Assembly: GCA_021521415.1 (NCBI GenBank)
Contig: JAIQDT010000225.1
Span: 868,001-932,000 of the forward strand
Source of the DNA: Bidens hawaiensis
Lineage: Eukaryota > Streptophyta > Magnoliopsida > Asterales > Asteraceae
Direction: 5' to 3'
Length of the DNA: 64,000 bases
Under the pieces are notes generated by a model. It was not told where the DNA came from. It did not search any database and saw only the letters and a program-made list of their open reading frames with translations. How positions within the stretch are numbered: position 1 is the stretch's first letter; each line of letters begins with the position of its first letter. Shown in pieces: positions 35,331-46,902 of the stretch. The position numbers and the translations under genes were made by a program.

Positions 35331-35415
35331 TAAAAAGTTAAATGGATAAGGTTACTTTTTGACAGCTAATAACTCACTAAACGACAAATAGCATTTAAAA
35401 CCCACTTTCAAAAGG

Positions 35416-35423
35416 TATATAAG
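35416..35423 (+). promoter_or_regulatory. Putative internal TATA box for A's accessory gene
   Basis: TATATAAG, then AGGGAGTGAGAG and a CT-rich run (CCCTCTCTCTCTCTTCTTC at 35457-35475). It lies about 90 bases after the motif array and 350 before the ATG. Conserved in B. Confidence 0.62.
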
Positions 35424-35544
35424 AGGGAGTGAGAGAAATTTTTCAACATTATTTTCCCTCTCTCTCTCTTCTTCAAACCCAAACAGATTCATCGTATTCA
35501 ACATTAATCCAAACCCTATTTACCAGCCCTCTAATTCCGACTCG

Positions 35545-35633
35545 GTAAGCGGTAATTATATGTTTTCTGACCATGATTAGATGATAATGTGCTTTGATTA
35601 TGTATGTTTGCTAACTCTCTGTTTTGTGTGTAG
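35545..35633 (+). other. Putative leader intron 1 of A's accessory gene
   Basis: CTCG|GTAAGCGG and TTTTGTGTGTAG|GTT bracket 89 bases with a strong donor and a pyrimidine-rich acceptor; the same 89-base segment is in B. Confidence 0.6.
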
Positions 35634-35656
35634 GTTATAAATTTGTCGAAGAACAG

Positions 35657-35767
35657 GTTCTTAATAATATTTCTTTCCTTCTTCTTCAATTTTATAACTT
35701 GAAATTGCTTAAAGTAATGAACTTTAGGACTAATTTCAATTAGAATATGTTTGATTATGTTTTACAG
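35657..35767 (+). other. Putative leader intron 2 of A's accessory gene, absent from B
   Basis: GAACAG|GTTCTTAA to GTTTTACAG|AT spans 111 bases, leaving a 23-base exon between the two introns. Element B has the flanking exon ends joined directly (AAATCAG then AAATGGCG on its minus strand), exactly as if this segment had been spliced out. Confidence 0.6.
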
Positions 35768-35769
35768 AT

Positions 35770-38700
35770 ATGGCGGACGAAGATCAACCGACATATCCAT
35801 TTGAGCATAAGCATAATATGTGCGCTCTATAGGAAGTTACGCCTGATAATGAAGACATGGGACCAATTATAAGATGGTTACTGCGTTCAAACATCTGCTT
35901 TGCTCTGACTGAAAACCCAGTGATTTATAGGAATCACTCGTTGGACTTTTGGAGGTCAGCGAGGCTGTTTGATGATGAAATGGAAGAAGGATTGAAGCAA
36001 CAGTTGCAAACCAAGAAATCCAGGTGACTGAGGCAGTGATTCAGAGATGTTTGCTCTTGAATGATGATAACCCTAATCCGATCGTCTTACAACCGCACAA
36101 TTATTGAAGGTGTTTGTTAAATCATTGGGATATCAAGGAAATATTCATGATGGGCAATTTCAAAAGGGGATGTTCCCAATCATTTAAAAGTGTTTGATCC
36201 ACCATATTATCCATGGATTTGCTCCACGGAAGGGATCATGGAACCTGATGAGCAGAGATCTAGCCAATGCAACTGTGGCTGTGCTTTACAATCTACCATT
36301 CAACTTTTCAAGAATGATCTTTGATGGGATGGTTCAGAACATGAATAAGAAAAACAAGCAGAAGTGTTTGGCATATCCAAGGTTCCTACTAATCATATTT
36401 AATCAAGAATTGGAGGGATTACCAACTGTTGGAACAACTCATGCTCTGCAAGACCCTAATACTTACAAAAGGATTGAAACATAGGCAAGTTCGAGCAGAT
36501 TCAATCCAGATGAGGTGTATGAAGATTTACCTTGGTTGTTTGTTGAAAATATTCAAATTCCTCGTTTACATGAGTTATTATCAGAAGATGGGACTGATGA
36601 TGATGAAGCTGGTGTTGGAGAAGATGATTCTGATAGAGATGGAGATAATAATGGATGATGCTGGTAATTTAGAAGTAGGTGATGCAAACTTTGTGGTCAT
36701 TGCACAACCTCAGGGGGGTATTAAATCATACAAGAACAACCAAACACAAATGATCAATCCACACAATCACCAACCACTCAAATTCCCATCCTAACCCTAA
36801 CCCAAACTGAAATTATACCAATCCCCACCTCAAACCAGATCACAAACACCACCTCAAACCAGAACACAGTTCCCACCCCAAACCCAAACCTCAATCCCTA
36901 TACCAGAACCTTTTCACACTTCACCATCCAATACCCCTCCCTCAAATGCCTCCCTACTACAAAGAAATTTTGACCTTATTTGCCAGAACATTGATTTGAA
37001 GGGAGAGAACTCTGAGTTAAGGAAATAAAATGATGACCTAAAGGCTCAGTTGGCTGTTGCTCATGAACGAATTCAAACCCTAGAGCAGGAGGTTGAGAAT
37101 ACCTCAGCTGCCCCAAAATAGGGGGAGAATATAATTGAGCCAATTGATGCTATTGTCAATACTGATGATGTTGTGAAGGAGGATGCAGGTGGTAGAGATG
37201 TTGATGGGTTGACTTGTTTGCTGAATGCCTATAATGATGATGAGGATAGTGAAGAAAGGAGGATAACTGATGAAGAGTATGAGGCTGACAAGTCTGAGGG
37301 GGTGAGCAGAACATTGATGCTGAAAATGAAATTATGGATGTGGTAAATAGAGATGTTGATGAGGGAAGAGGAGAAAAGGAGACTGAGGTTGAAGATGAAA
37401 TGATAAATGTTGATTAAAATGTGGCTACCACTGATGTGGCCACTGATGTTTTGACTGATATTTTAACTGAAGGACAAACTGATATGATCAATGATGATGA
37501 TGCTGCTACTGAGGAGCTAATACTAACTGAAACAGAACAACCTGAAAGCTCCAAGAGGGTAGAGCATGATGAGGAGATGGATGAGTTGGATAGGGAAATT
37601 GATAATTATCAATTTGAAACTGAGGAAGACTTGAAAAGAAGAATGGATAAAGGGAAAGCAAAAGTCTATGAGGAAGAGCCTGCTAAGGCAGATCTGGTTA
37701 AAGAAAGGACGAATGTGGAAGAAGATGAAGCCTCTGCTGCTGCCATGAAAGAATTTGAAAATGTTGGGAGAGAAACAAGATAAAGGGAAGTAATTGCCCA
37801 AATCTTGACTCCTGAAGAATTGGCAAAGAAGGAAGCACTAATTGATCAAGCCAATGTCACTAAAGTGATTGATGAAGAGGAGGCTGATGATCAAATTGTA
37901 ATTAAAACTTTGATAAATCTAAAGAGAGCTGAGGAAGTTGATAACTCTTTAGCCTTGGTAGTAAGCATGTTTGCAAAATCCTCAAGCCCACCTCAATAGG
38001 AACCTGAGAAACCAACTGAAGAAACATTTAAGGATATGATGGCTAAAGCTGCAAAAAATACACGAAAATGTGGGAAGATTTGAAAAGACTTACTCAAGGA
38101 AAAGAAAAGCTGCTAATCAGACTGAAGGGGATGAATTGGGAACTAAAAGGAAATGGGATGAAAAGAATAGATATTTTGTGGAAACACCTGATGATGAGAC
38201 AAGTCCACTAAGGCTAGTTCCACTACAAACATTGAGGCCTAAAGAATTTGTTTAAGGAGTACCAAATGTTCCAGTCCATGAGAATCCAACTCCAGATGAA
38301 CCAAAAATCGATGCAGTCAATTAAACAACAGAGGCAGAGGATGAATCTGATAATGATAATGATGATGACAATGAAAGGGATAAGGTAAATGTTGAAAGTT
38401 CTAATGTTGTGGCTCCTGAAGTAACAATAACTGAAGATCAAAGGAGAAGCATTGTGTAGAGCTTGATTGAAGCTAAAAGGAAAAATCCACTAGTTATCAA
38501 GCTGATGGGTCTTGGAATAAGTTTTGAAACCTTATCTTCTTTAAATGATGATGAACTACAAAGAAGATTGAACAAAGAAAGGGACACTATTGAGAAACTT
38601 ATACAACAAAAGAACAGAAATGGCCAAAAGTATAGAGAGTATTTGAGAAAGCATGGATATTCTGAAAAAGACATAACTCATTTCAAGTTTGAACAACTAA

Positions 38701-40229
38701 GAGAAGCTTACAATATCAACCGAGAAGAAGTGAAAGAAAAATTTGTTAGAGAAGATGAACTGGCTGAAAAACATGAAGCTTTAAGAATAAAGTTTGGAGG
38801 AATGTGTGGGTACCTATTGGACAAAGGAACGAAACCTGATATGGTTGAAAGCTTGGATAAAGCTACAGTTGAGTCAATTTATAACAACATGAAAAGAAAA
38901 GAAAAATTAAAGAGGGTGCAACCTAAGCCATCTATTGTACAAGAAAGGGGAAATCAAGATGAACCCCCTATAAAGAAAAGAATAATAAGAACATTGAGAG
39001 AAAAATTGAAAGATCAGTTTGAAAAGAAGACTGATGATACCCCAATCCCAGAGGAAGTGAAACCTGAGCCAATAGATGAACCTATTGTTCCATGGGAAAA
39101 TGAAGAAATGATTGAGATTTTGAGAGGGGTAATGGTAAATCAGAAGGGGATGGATGTGAACTCCTTTAATGTGCTTGATAAACATCAACTGTAAGAACTA
39201 TTCTACTTGCAAAAAGCCTAATGGGAAAAGGTTATTTTGGAAGGTGACAATCCAAGGAGTTTTGTTGGAGGAAGGTTTGTGCTTGCAGGATTTTTAACGA
39301 TCCAAGAATGCTAAAATGATTACAAGACTTGTAGAAGATGCAGGTGAAAACTTTGCAGATCTAATCTACTATCCTGGTGAACTGAACTGATTGAGTCAAT
39401 GTTTATGAAAGCTTTTGCTATAACAAGGCCTAGCAAACCAATGAAGTCTATCCCAACTAGGCCTTCTGCATCAGGGCAACATACATCAACACACAGAGGT
39501 GAGTCAAGTAGAGCCAGATCACAAAGAACAACAAGACCACAATCACATGTGGATCTTCCAAGAACTCTATTCTATGACTCAGTCTCTAAAAGTGATTATG
39601 GAAAGCAAACAATTGAGAGACATCATTTTGAGAGATGATTTTGCTGAATACACACAAGAGCAGTTGGAGAAAATGGTCACACTTGATCTATATGACTATC
39701 ATGACCCAAACAAGTTGGCTCGGAGATAGCAAAATGAACTTTCAAAGTACCTAAGGGATGAAGCTGAAAAGGGATTCCCATTTTTGAAAGAAAAGAAAAA
39801 GTGGAAGTTGACAAAACATGATAGAACAAGAAGAGCAACAAAGTTGAAAAGGATAAGAAGTGCTGAATTGAATTATCAGTTGAAAGTCAAAGACAAGAAT
39901 CCATTGTCAAATATAAACACATGTATAAGCCTTGAAAGATGAATGACACGCCCAACTACAGTGTTCAGAAGAATGGCATCATTCCTGAAATTGAGTACAA
40001 GGAAACTGATGGCCACTATATTCTTCGCAATTCAGATGGGATTATCTTGGGCATAATCAAAAGGGATGAAGACCTAACTTATCTGAATAATGAAGATCTC
40101 AGAGATATAAGGGATATGGCCATTCTTGAGAGTCACACTCACTACCAAATCCTTTCTATCTTTCGACAAAGGGCAAGAACTGTAATAGTCAATCGCAGAC
40201 AAGCAGCCTATGATGCAAGAAGAAGATAA
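35770..40229 (+). pseudogene. Accessory protein of element A, decayed
   Basis: ATG 35770 (MADEDQPTYPFEHKH) to TAA at 40227-40229, about 1,490 codons if unbroken, with many stops (first TAG near 35830) and shifts. The N-terminal domain matches B (LIHHIIHGFAPRKGSWNLMS at about 36197, FNFSRMIFDGMV, CLAYPRFLLIIFNQEL). Then come an acidic tract, a Pro/Thr-rich linker (about 36780-36950), a leucine-rich coiled coil ending VENTSAAP, an acidic region (37140-37780), a basic YSRKRKA stretch, Lys/Glu helices (38463-39190), a Ser/Arg-rich segment (STHRGESSRARSQRTTRPQ) and a C-terminal domain (HYILRNSDGIILGIIKRDED). The gene ends 176 bases before the 3' LTR. It is cytosolic or nuclear by composition. Function unknown; not envelope-like. 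Confidence 0.82.
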
Positions 40230-40393
40230 AGATCTTTAGAATAGGCTTTGATTTGTAATGTCTACGGACAGATTTTTGAATATGTAATAGTTTAACTTTT
40301 GATATGTAAAAGTTTTATTTTGATTTGAATATGTATTTTGACTAAGTGTAGATAACCATTAGAGATGTTTTGGGACAGCTGAGGTGTTCCAAT

Positions 40394-40404
40394 CTAGGGG
40401 GAGA
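40394..40404 (+). other. Polypurine tract of element A
   Basis: CTAGGGGGAGA directly before the 3' LTR start at 40406. Confidence 0.85.
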
Positions 40405-40405
40405 T

Positions 40406-41541
40406 TGTTGACTCAAAGATTTGACCTAACCGAAGTATAAGGAAGATTGGAATCTTCTCAATCTCCTCAGAAATCGCTAAATATGAAACCGAGCACACTT
40501 GGACATCCTAGCAGGGTTTTTCTTAGTCGGGCATTATATTTTGCCTATCGGGGCAGAGTTATCTTCAAGAAATCTTCTACAATGAATATCCGAGCAGGGT
40601 TCACTATGTCAAGCAGGGTTGTTCTTAAAGGCCGGGCACAGTTTGCCTCCTAGCAAACCCTTGGTCTCACCACGCATTTGAAGCCAAGTACTTGGAAGAT
40701 CTAGCAAGGTATTCTTTAATAACCAATTGTCCGAGCACGCTTGATGAAAGTTAGAATTATCCTAAGGACACATCTGGCAAGGTTCAACTCAGGCAAGCTA
40801 CAGTGTAACCAAGCACACATTGCTTTGCTAATAAGCTATTTACTAGCAACAAGTTGATAGGACCATCAGAAGAACAAGTCTGCTCGTTGGATCATATCGG
40901 GCAAAGTTGGATATGGTAAAGAAGACTGAAGTCTGCTTGGTGAAAATAAAGTCTACCCGGGAACTGTTCCCGAACACACTTGAAGGTTACCAGGTTTACT
41001 CTAGGACAAAAGGCACCGAGCATACTCGGAAAAGACAAGTGATACAAAGTCTGCCCGGAAGACCTGTTTTTACACTTAGTATAGTTTTTGAATATGTAAT
41101 TTGAATATGTGTCAATCATTAGGGTTTCTAGAAGGAATGACAGTTGTCAGGAGGTGGCAAGCCTATAAAAGGAATATTTTAGGGCACACCTCCAAACGAG
41201 ACGGAATACGGATTTGCTTTTACACTTTTTGGATAAGAACGAATATTCCCTATAGAGTGTGACGGCTGTCCTAAGATATCATTGAATATACATTCCGGCA
41301 AGAAACCATAATCGATTATCATTTGTATGAAACTTTATATAAATGGATATCTTTTAAGTTATTGTTCGTGACTGTTACCATTATTAACCTCTTAGCAACA
41401 AATCTTGTTTGTTTCTGATTCTGCCGTTTACAAACAAGAATCTTTTCTTAGTTGGCAATCCGTCATTAACCTTCTTGTCGACACATTATGTTTGGGTTAT
41501 GACATTGTTATTGAGTATTGAGTGATTATTCAGGACCGACA
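40406..41541 (+). repeat. Element A right (3') LTR
   Basis: 1136 bases; direct repeat of 24001-25121 with scattered differences and a small duplication near 41093-41110 (AATTTGAATATGT). Contains the same motif cluster and TATA box. Confidence 0.96.
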
Positions 41542-41546
41542 CAGAA

Positions 41547-43212
41547 GCAAGTTGAACCTGGTTCTATCAAGTGGTTTTGTGAATAGGTCAGCCAAATTAT
41601 CACTTGTAAAAAAATCTTTTAACTTCAATTAACCCTTTTTTCAATACAATCCCTTATAAAGTGATGTCTTATTTCAATGTGCCTAGTCTTGGAATGATGC
41701 ACAGGATCTTAACAATAAAAGATGAAGCAGTGTTATCAATGTAAATAGGGTATTTAAGAAATTCAGACCATAATTCAGCATCTGATTCTGAATCCAAAGG
41801 ACTTGTGCACAGCAGGCAGATGCAGCAATATACTCAGCTTCTGTAGTTGAGATTGACACCGTTGTCTGCTTCTTGCATTGCCAAAACACCAATCTGTCTC
41901 CCAAAATTTGACACCCTCCTGAAGTGGAATTCCTGCTCATGTTGCACCCATCATAGTCACTATCTGTGTAGGAACTCAGATCAAATGACTGGTTCTTTAC
42001 CAAATTCCCAAATCAGGTCTTCCCTTCAAATATCTAAAGATTCTCTTGACTACATTCATGTAAGAAACCTTAGGACTTGACTACAATATTGCACAGACAC
42101 ACTCAGCAAACATGATATCAGGCCTTGAAGCAGTCAGATACATCATTGATCCAATTTTGCTCTATATTCTTGCCCATCTACTGGCTTCCCCTTTTCATCA
42201 GCTATCATCTTATCTTTTGAATCCATAGGAGTTGAAGCAGTCTTAAGATCATTACACTTGAATTTTTCTAGTATAACCTGCACATACTTAGACTGGTAGA
42301 TGAAAATCCCATCAGCCTTCTGCTAAACTTGTAATCCAAGGAAGAAGTTCATTTCTCCCATTGAGCTCATACTGTACTTGGATTTCATTACCTCTTCAAA
42401 CTCCATACACATTTGTTCATTGGTTGACCCAAATATGATGTCATCCACATAGACTTGCAACAAGAGCAAATCTCTTCCTTTCTTCTTGTAAAAGAGGGTT
42501 TTGTCAAAAACTCCCCTTTGGAAACCATTTTTAAGAAGCCGATTTGATAACTCATCATACCAAGCTCTTGGAGCTTGATGCGGTCCACACAAGGCTTTGT
42601 TTAACTTATACATCCTGTTAGGATACATTGGGTCCTCAAATCCTAGTGGTTAAGTTACATACACCTCCTCTTTTATATTTCCATTTAGGAATGTAGATTT
42701 GACATCAAATTGGAATACCCTTAAATTCTTTGAGGCAGCATAAGCTAAGAAAATTCTTATTGCATCAAATCTTGAAACAGGTGCAAAGACTTCCTCAAAG
42801 TCAATCCCTTTTTCTTGTAGGCCTACCAAAGCCACAAGTCTAGCTTTGTTCTTAATCACAATGCCCCTTTCATCCCTTTTATTCCTGAAAACCCATTTGG
42901 TTCCAATTGCATATCTGTTTCTTGGCCTATCTACAAGTTCCCACACTGTAGATCTCTAAATTGAGCCAACTCCTCTTGCATTGCCTCTACCCAACTGTTA
43001 TCTATTAGAGCTTGAACAATGTTCTTTAGTTCTATTTGGGATAGAAAGCAGGAATACAAACAAATGTTTGCAGATTCAGAATGACTTCTTGTAACTCTTT
43101 CATAAATATCTCCAATGATGTTTTCAAAAGGATGATTCTTTTCAACATAAGGGATTTGAACTATCATATCTGCAGACAGAGTAGTGTCAAGATTTGATTC
43201 ATTGAGATCTGG
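41547..43212 (-). pseudogene. pol: Element B reverse transcriptase and RNase H, decayed
   Basis: Minus-strand pieces of copia RT ([65 protein letters not shown]) and RNase H (YTDSDYDGCNMSRNSTSGGC, STTEAEYIAASACC). The catalytic VDD loop is intact here, unlike A. An in-frame TAA near 42650 and a stop at 42323 break RT; a frameshift lies near 42150 and another in RNase H near 41730. The 5' side is cut by solo LTR G2, the 3' side by element A, after which the last codons appear at 23960-24000. Confidence 0.9.
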
Positions 43213-43625
43213 TGTAACACCCCGTAACCGCAGCGGAAACGTACACGGGATGCAACAGACACATCTGATATCAACAGCATTGCTTATAAAGAAAATACCA
43301 CTACATTAATTTATAACATATTACATCATTGCGAGTTTCATTACTGTCTAGGTGTTACACACATATTTTACCGATAAGACATTAATAAATTCATTACAAA
43401 ACAAAGAGCAGCAAGCTTCCAATAGGTAGCACAGATAGTTAAGCAAACATCAATCAATCCAACTTGGGCATACCTAGAAAACATGTAAAGAAAACGGGTC
43501 AACTACGAATAGTTGGTGAGTTTCACTAATTTAAATAAACACTGACAAATCATTTTAATAATCATTTATTAACAATATAATCATGCTGGGAACTTTGTTA
43601 CCCCAGAACATTTCCAATATCTTTC

Positions 43626-44080
43626 TGGGAACTATGTTACCCCAGAACAATAAATACCCCTGGGAACTATGTTACCCCAGAACAATAACAACCCCTGGGA
43701 ACTATGTTACCCCAGAACAACAATAACCCCTGGGAACTATGTTACCCCAGAATAATAATAACCCCTGGGAACTATGTTACCCCAGAATAATAATAACCCC
43801 TGGGAGCTATGTTACCCCAGAACAATAAATACCCCTGGGAACTATGTTACCCCAGAACAATAATAACCCCTGGGAACTATGTTACCCCAGAACAATAATA
43901 ACCCCTGGGAACTATGTTACCCCAGAATAATAATAACCCCTGGGAACTATGTTACCCCAGAATAATAATAACCCCTGGGAACTATGTTACCCCAGAATAA
44001 TAATAACCCCTGGGAACTATGTTACCCCAGAACAACAATAACCCCTGGGAACTATGTTACCCCAGAACAATAATACATTA
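43626..44080. repeat. 35-bp tandem array in solo LTR G2
   Basis: TGGGAACTATGTTACCCCAG recurs every 35 bases about 13 times, with a degenerate copy before it near 43587. CTGGG and CCCAG in each unit can pair. It is the counterpart of the 39-base array in G1's LTRs, which has only four to five units. Confidence 0.95.
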
Positions 44081-44807
44081 TAAACATTTTATATATTCTA
44101 TGCATCAGCCCATATATATATAAATGTACAAGTATTTCCATACGATCGGTATGTACTTAAATACTTTAAATAAGACATGTTTTCCGCCCCGGGAAAGTAT
44201 AATTAAGACAATTCATTAAAAGGGGCTCGTGAAAACTCACCTTGTTGTGAGTTGGTGAGTAATTTAAGGAACAGCTACGTGCCTGGATCTGTAATATAAT
44301 ATCTAGCCGTTACTATACAATTCCCATAACTTAAATATGTATAAATCGGTACATCTGGGAACACTGTTAACCCAGTACTGTACTCGATTCGGGGACAATG
44401 TTAACCCCGTGACACTTCTAAGGACTCAGATTGTGACATTGCTTAGAGTTTGACAGTCAATTTAGTTAAAGTGATGAAATTATAGCTCGGTTTGACACCC
44501 CGTTTGGCCGCGGGGCCCGTTTCCGGTATTTCGGTGTCGGAAACGGTAACATCGGGTACAATTACCCAAATCATCCGAATTATTTTCGGATGATTTATTT
44601 TTACTTAATTTACTTAGATTTATGAAAATGGTCTATTTTAAAGTTTTTCGTGTACCAGTCAGCTCGCTTATGCGAACTTTGCCGGTTTACACGTTTTAAG
44701 CTTTAACTAATTGTTTTTATGTTCATTTTAGCACAAATAATTACCCGTTTAGTCTCGGGTCTTGAAATTTTGCTCAAAACTTATTTTGACAGAAAGAACA
44801 TTTTATA

Positions 44808-45412
44808 AAATTTTCCAGATTTATTTTCCTATATTTGCATTTATTTACCTATTTTTAAATCTCATTAAAATACTAAATATGTCAAAAATACCAAAACACT
44901 TTAGAAAAATACCAAATTTTTCTGGGATGATCCTTGTCATCCTCATAACTTTCTGGAATTTTTCCAGATTTATTTTCGTAAATTTACATATATTTATCTA
45001 TTTTCAAATCTTATTAAAATACTAAATATGTCAAAAATACCAAAACACTTTAGAAAAATACCAAATTTTTCTGGGATGATCCTTGTCATCCTCATAACTT
45101 TCTGGAATTTTTCCAGATTTATTTTCGTAAATTTACATATATTTATCTATTTTCAAATCTTATTAAAATACTAAATATGTCAAAAATACCAAAACACTTT
45201 AGAAAAATACCAAACTTTTCTGGGATGATCCTTGTCATCCTCATAACTTTCTGGAATTTTTCCAGATTTATTTTCGTAAATTTACATATATTTATCTATT
45301 TTCAAATCTTATTAAAATACTAAATATGTCAAAAATACCAAAACACTTTAGAAAAATACCAAATTTTTCTGGGATGATCCTTGTCATCCTCATAACTTTC
45401 TGGAATTTTTTC
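44808..45412. repeat. 149-bp tandem array (about four units) in solo LTR G2
   Basis: TCTGGGATGATCCTTGTCAT occurs at 44921, 45070, 45219 and 45368, a period of 149 bases; the later units are almost identical. G1's LTR has a single copy of this segment. Confidence 0.95.
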
Positions 45413-46902
45413 CAGATTTTAAAACTCATTTTTCAAGCCCTTTTCACCCAAAACCGAGCTAGAAAGCCCTAGAACTCGTTTCACCGAAAAGCCTACTTAG
45501 ACTTTTCCAACTGAGCTCAAATTTTGTGGGTGACTTTTATATGTGATAAAAAGCTTATCTTAAATTTTCCAGAATTTTTCATCATGTTTTGCTATTTTTC
45601 ACTATTTTTGGCCAAAACCGAGCATTAAATTCACCAAATATTCATATTTTATCCAAAAATTACCAAAAATTCACAGATCTCATATTTTCATGTGTAGATC
45701 ATCTCTGTGAAATTTCGTGACCCGACTCTAAGCACACGAAAATCTGTCCAAATTTCTCATACACACGAAAACCGAACTCTTTTGTGTTTTCTAGCTTTTG
45801 ATCGCAAGGATCTCGGTTTCTAGCCTTTGCTAGCCGCTAGATACAACACTTACAAGCACAATAACACAATACCAAGCAAACCATACCAACAATCAAACCA
45901 TTTCTTTCATAGTGTCGGTTTTTATGTAAAAACAAAGATTCTAACCGTAAAAATCTATTCTAAACACTTTTAACTAATTACTTGGATCAAGATCCTTTGT
46001 ATAACTTGTATACATCCTTTGATCACACAAGAACCGGTTCCATCTCGGGTTTTCACCCATATGTCACTTGGAACCCTTTTGTTCTTGCAAAAATAACTCA
46101 AACTAAGTAAATAACATCAAAGATTATGCAATATAACATGCTTATACCTTCAAAATCTTGGTTTGGATCAAGGGTTTTGAATGAATGTTGAAAGGATTTG
46201 AGAGAATTGAGAGTGTTTATTGTTGAAATGTGTTAAAAAAAAAGAAATGAATGATAATAATAATAATAAGGGCCGATCGGTCCCAAGGGTGGATGGGGGT
46301 GGGCCCCACACATCAATTCTAAGCCACATATTCGGATTACGCAATCCGGATAATGTTGTGGATAATCTGGCTCAGTTCGTTTCTCGTTTAAACTCGTATT
46401 TCGGCTTGAAACGAAATTAAAATGGTCGTTTTTCGGGTCAAAATAAAAATTTACATAAAACCGACTTAAAAACTTTAAAAACTTAAACCATGACATTAAA
46501 ACATCATATTATTAATAATTACGCATCTTTTTCGGCTTGATTGATCGTCTCTTGCTTGGTTTGGTGTTAAAGGTTTCGTTTAGCGTACCGATATACCATT
46601 AAATCGAAATCCTTTTTCTGTGCTATAATTTACTTATCCCGAAGCATTAATACCTCGTAAATATCACTAAACATTATATACTTCGTCTATAATGTAATTC
46701 CCGATTCGTTCGGGTTTCAATAACCGATCAATGATTGATTGTAATCCCAATACGATTCACTATATAATTGAGTATGATTCATACTGTGAACCATATATAT
46801 TCGTGTCAATGTGCTATAACTCATATAATCAATATTAAATAACACGTAAATAGTATATTCCGGCTAGGGTATACCTGGATTTGCCGGAATCGTTACATCT
46901 GG

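Larger units (their letters stand above)
24001..41541 (+). mobile_element. Element A: 17.5-kb SIRE-like Ty1/copia element
   Basis: LTRs at 24001-25121 and 40406-41541 (TGTTGA...ACCGACA) bound a primer site, gag, pol, a long spacer, a motif array, an accessory gene and a polypurine tract, all on the plus strand. The target duplication is CAGAA on the right (41542-41546) and CAAAA on the left (23996-24000), one mutation apart; comparison with its own pol end confirms that B's original read CAGAA. The LTRs differ at roughly one base in fifteen over the first 200, so this is an old insertion. RT and RNase H motifs ([19 protein letters not shown]) and a large gag fit the SIRE/Maximus lineage. At 17.5 kb it is long for a copia element. 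Confidence 0.95.
43213..46897 (-). mobile_element. G2: solo LTR of a G1-type gypsy element
   Basis: 3685 bases starting TGTAACACCCCGTAACC and ending CCGGAATCGTTACA, alike G1's LTR over most of its length. A perfect TCTGG target duplication flanks it (43208-43212 and 46898-46902). There is no internal gypsy sequence, so it arose by recombination between two LTRs. It is about 600 bases longer than G1's LTR because of two expanded tandem arrays. Confidence 0.95.

Noticed and set aside
46220..46496. Frames with Asn or Tyr runs in solo LTR G2
   Set aside because: They come from an AAT/ATT microsatellite at 46251-46268 and have no counterpart reading in G1's LTR.
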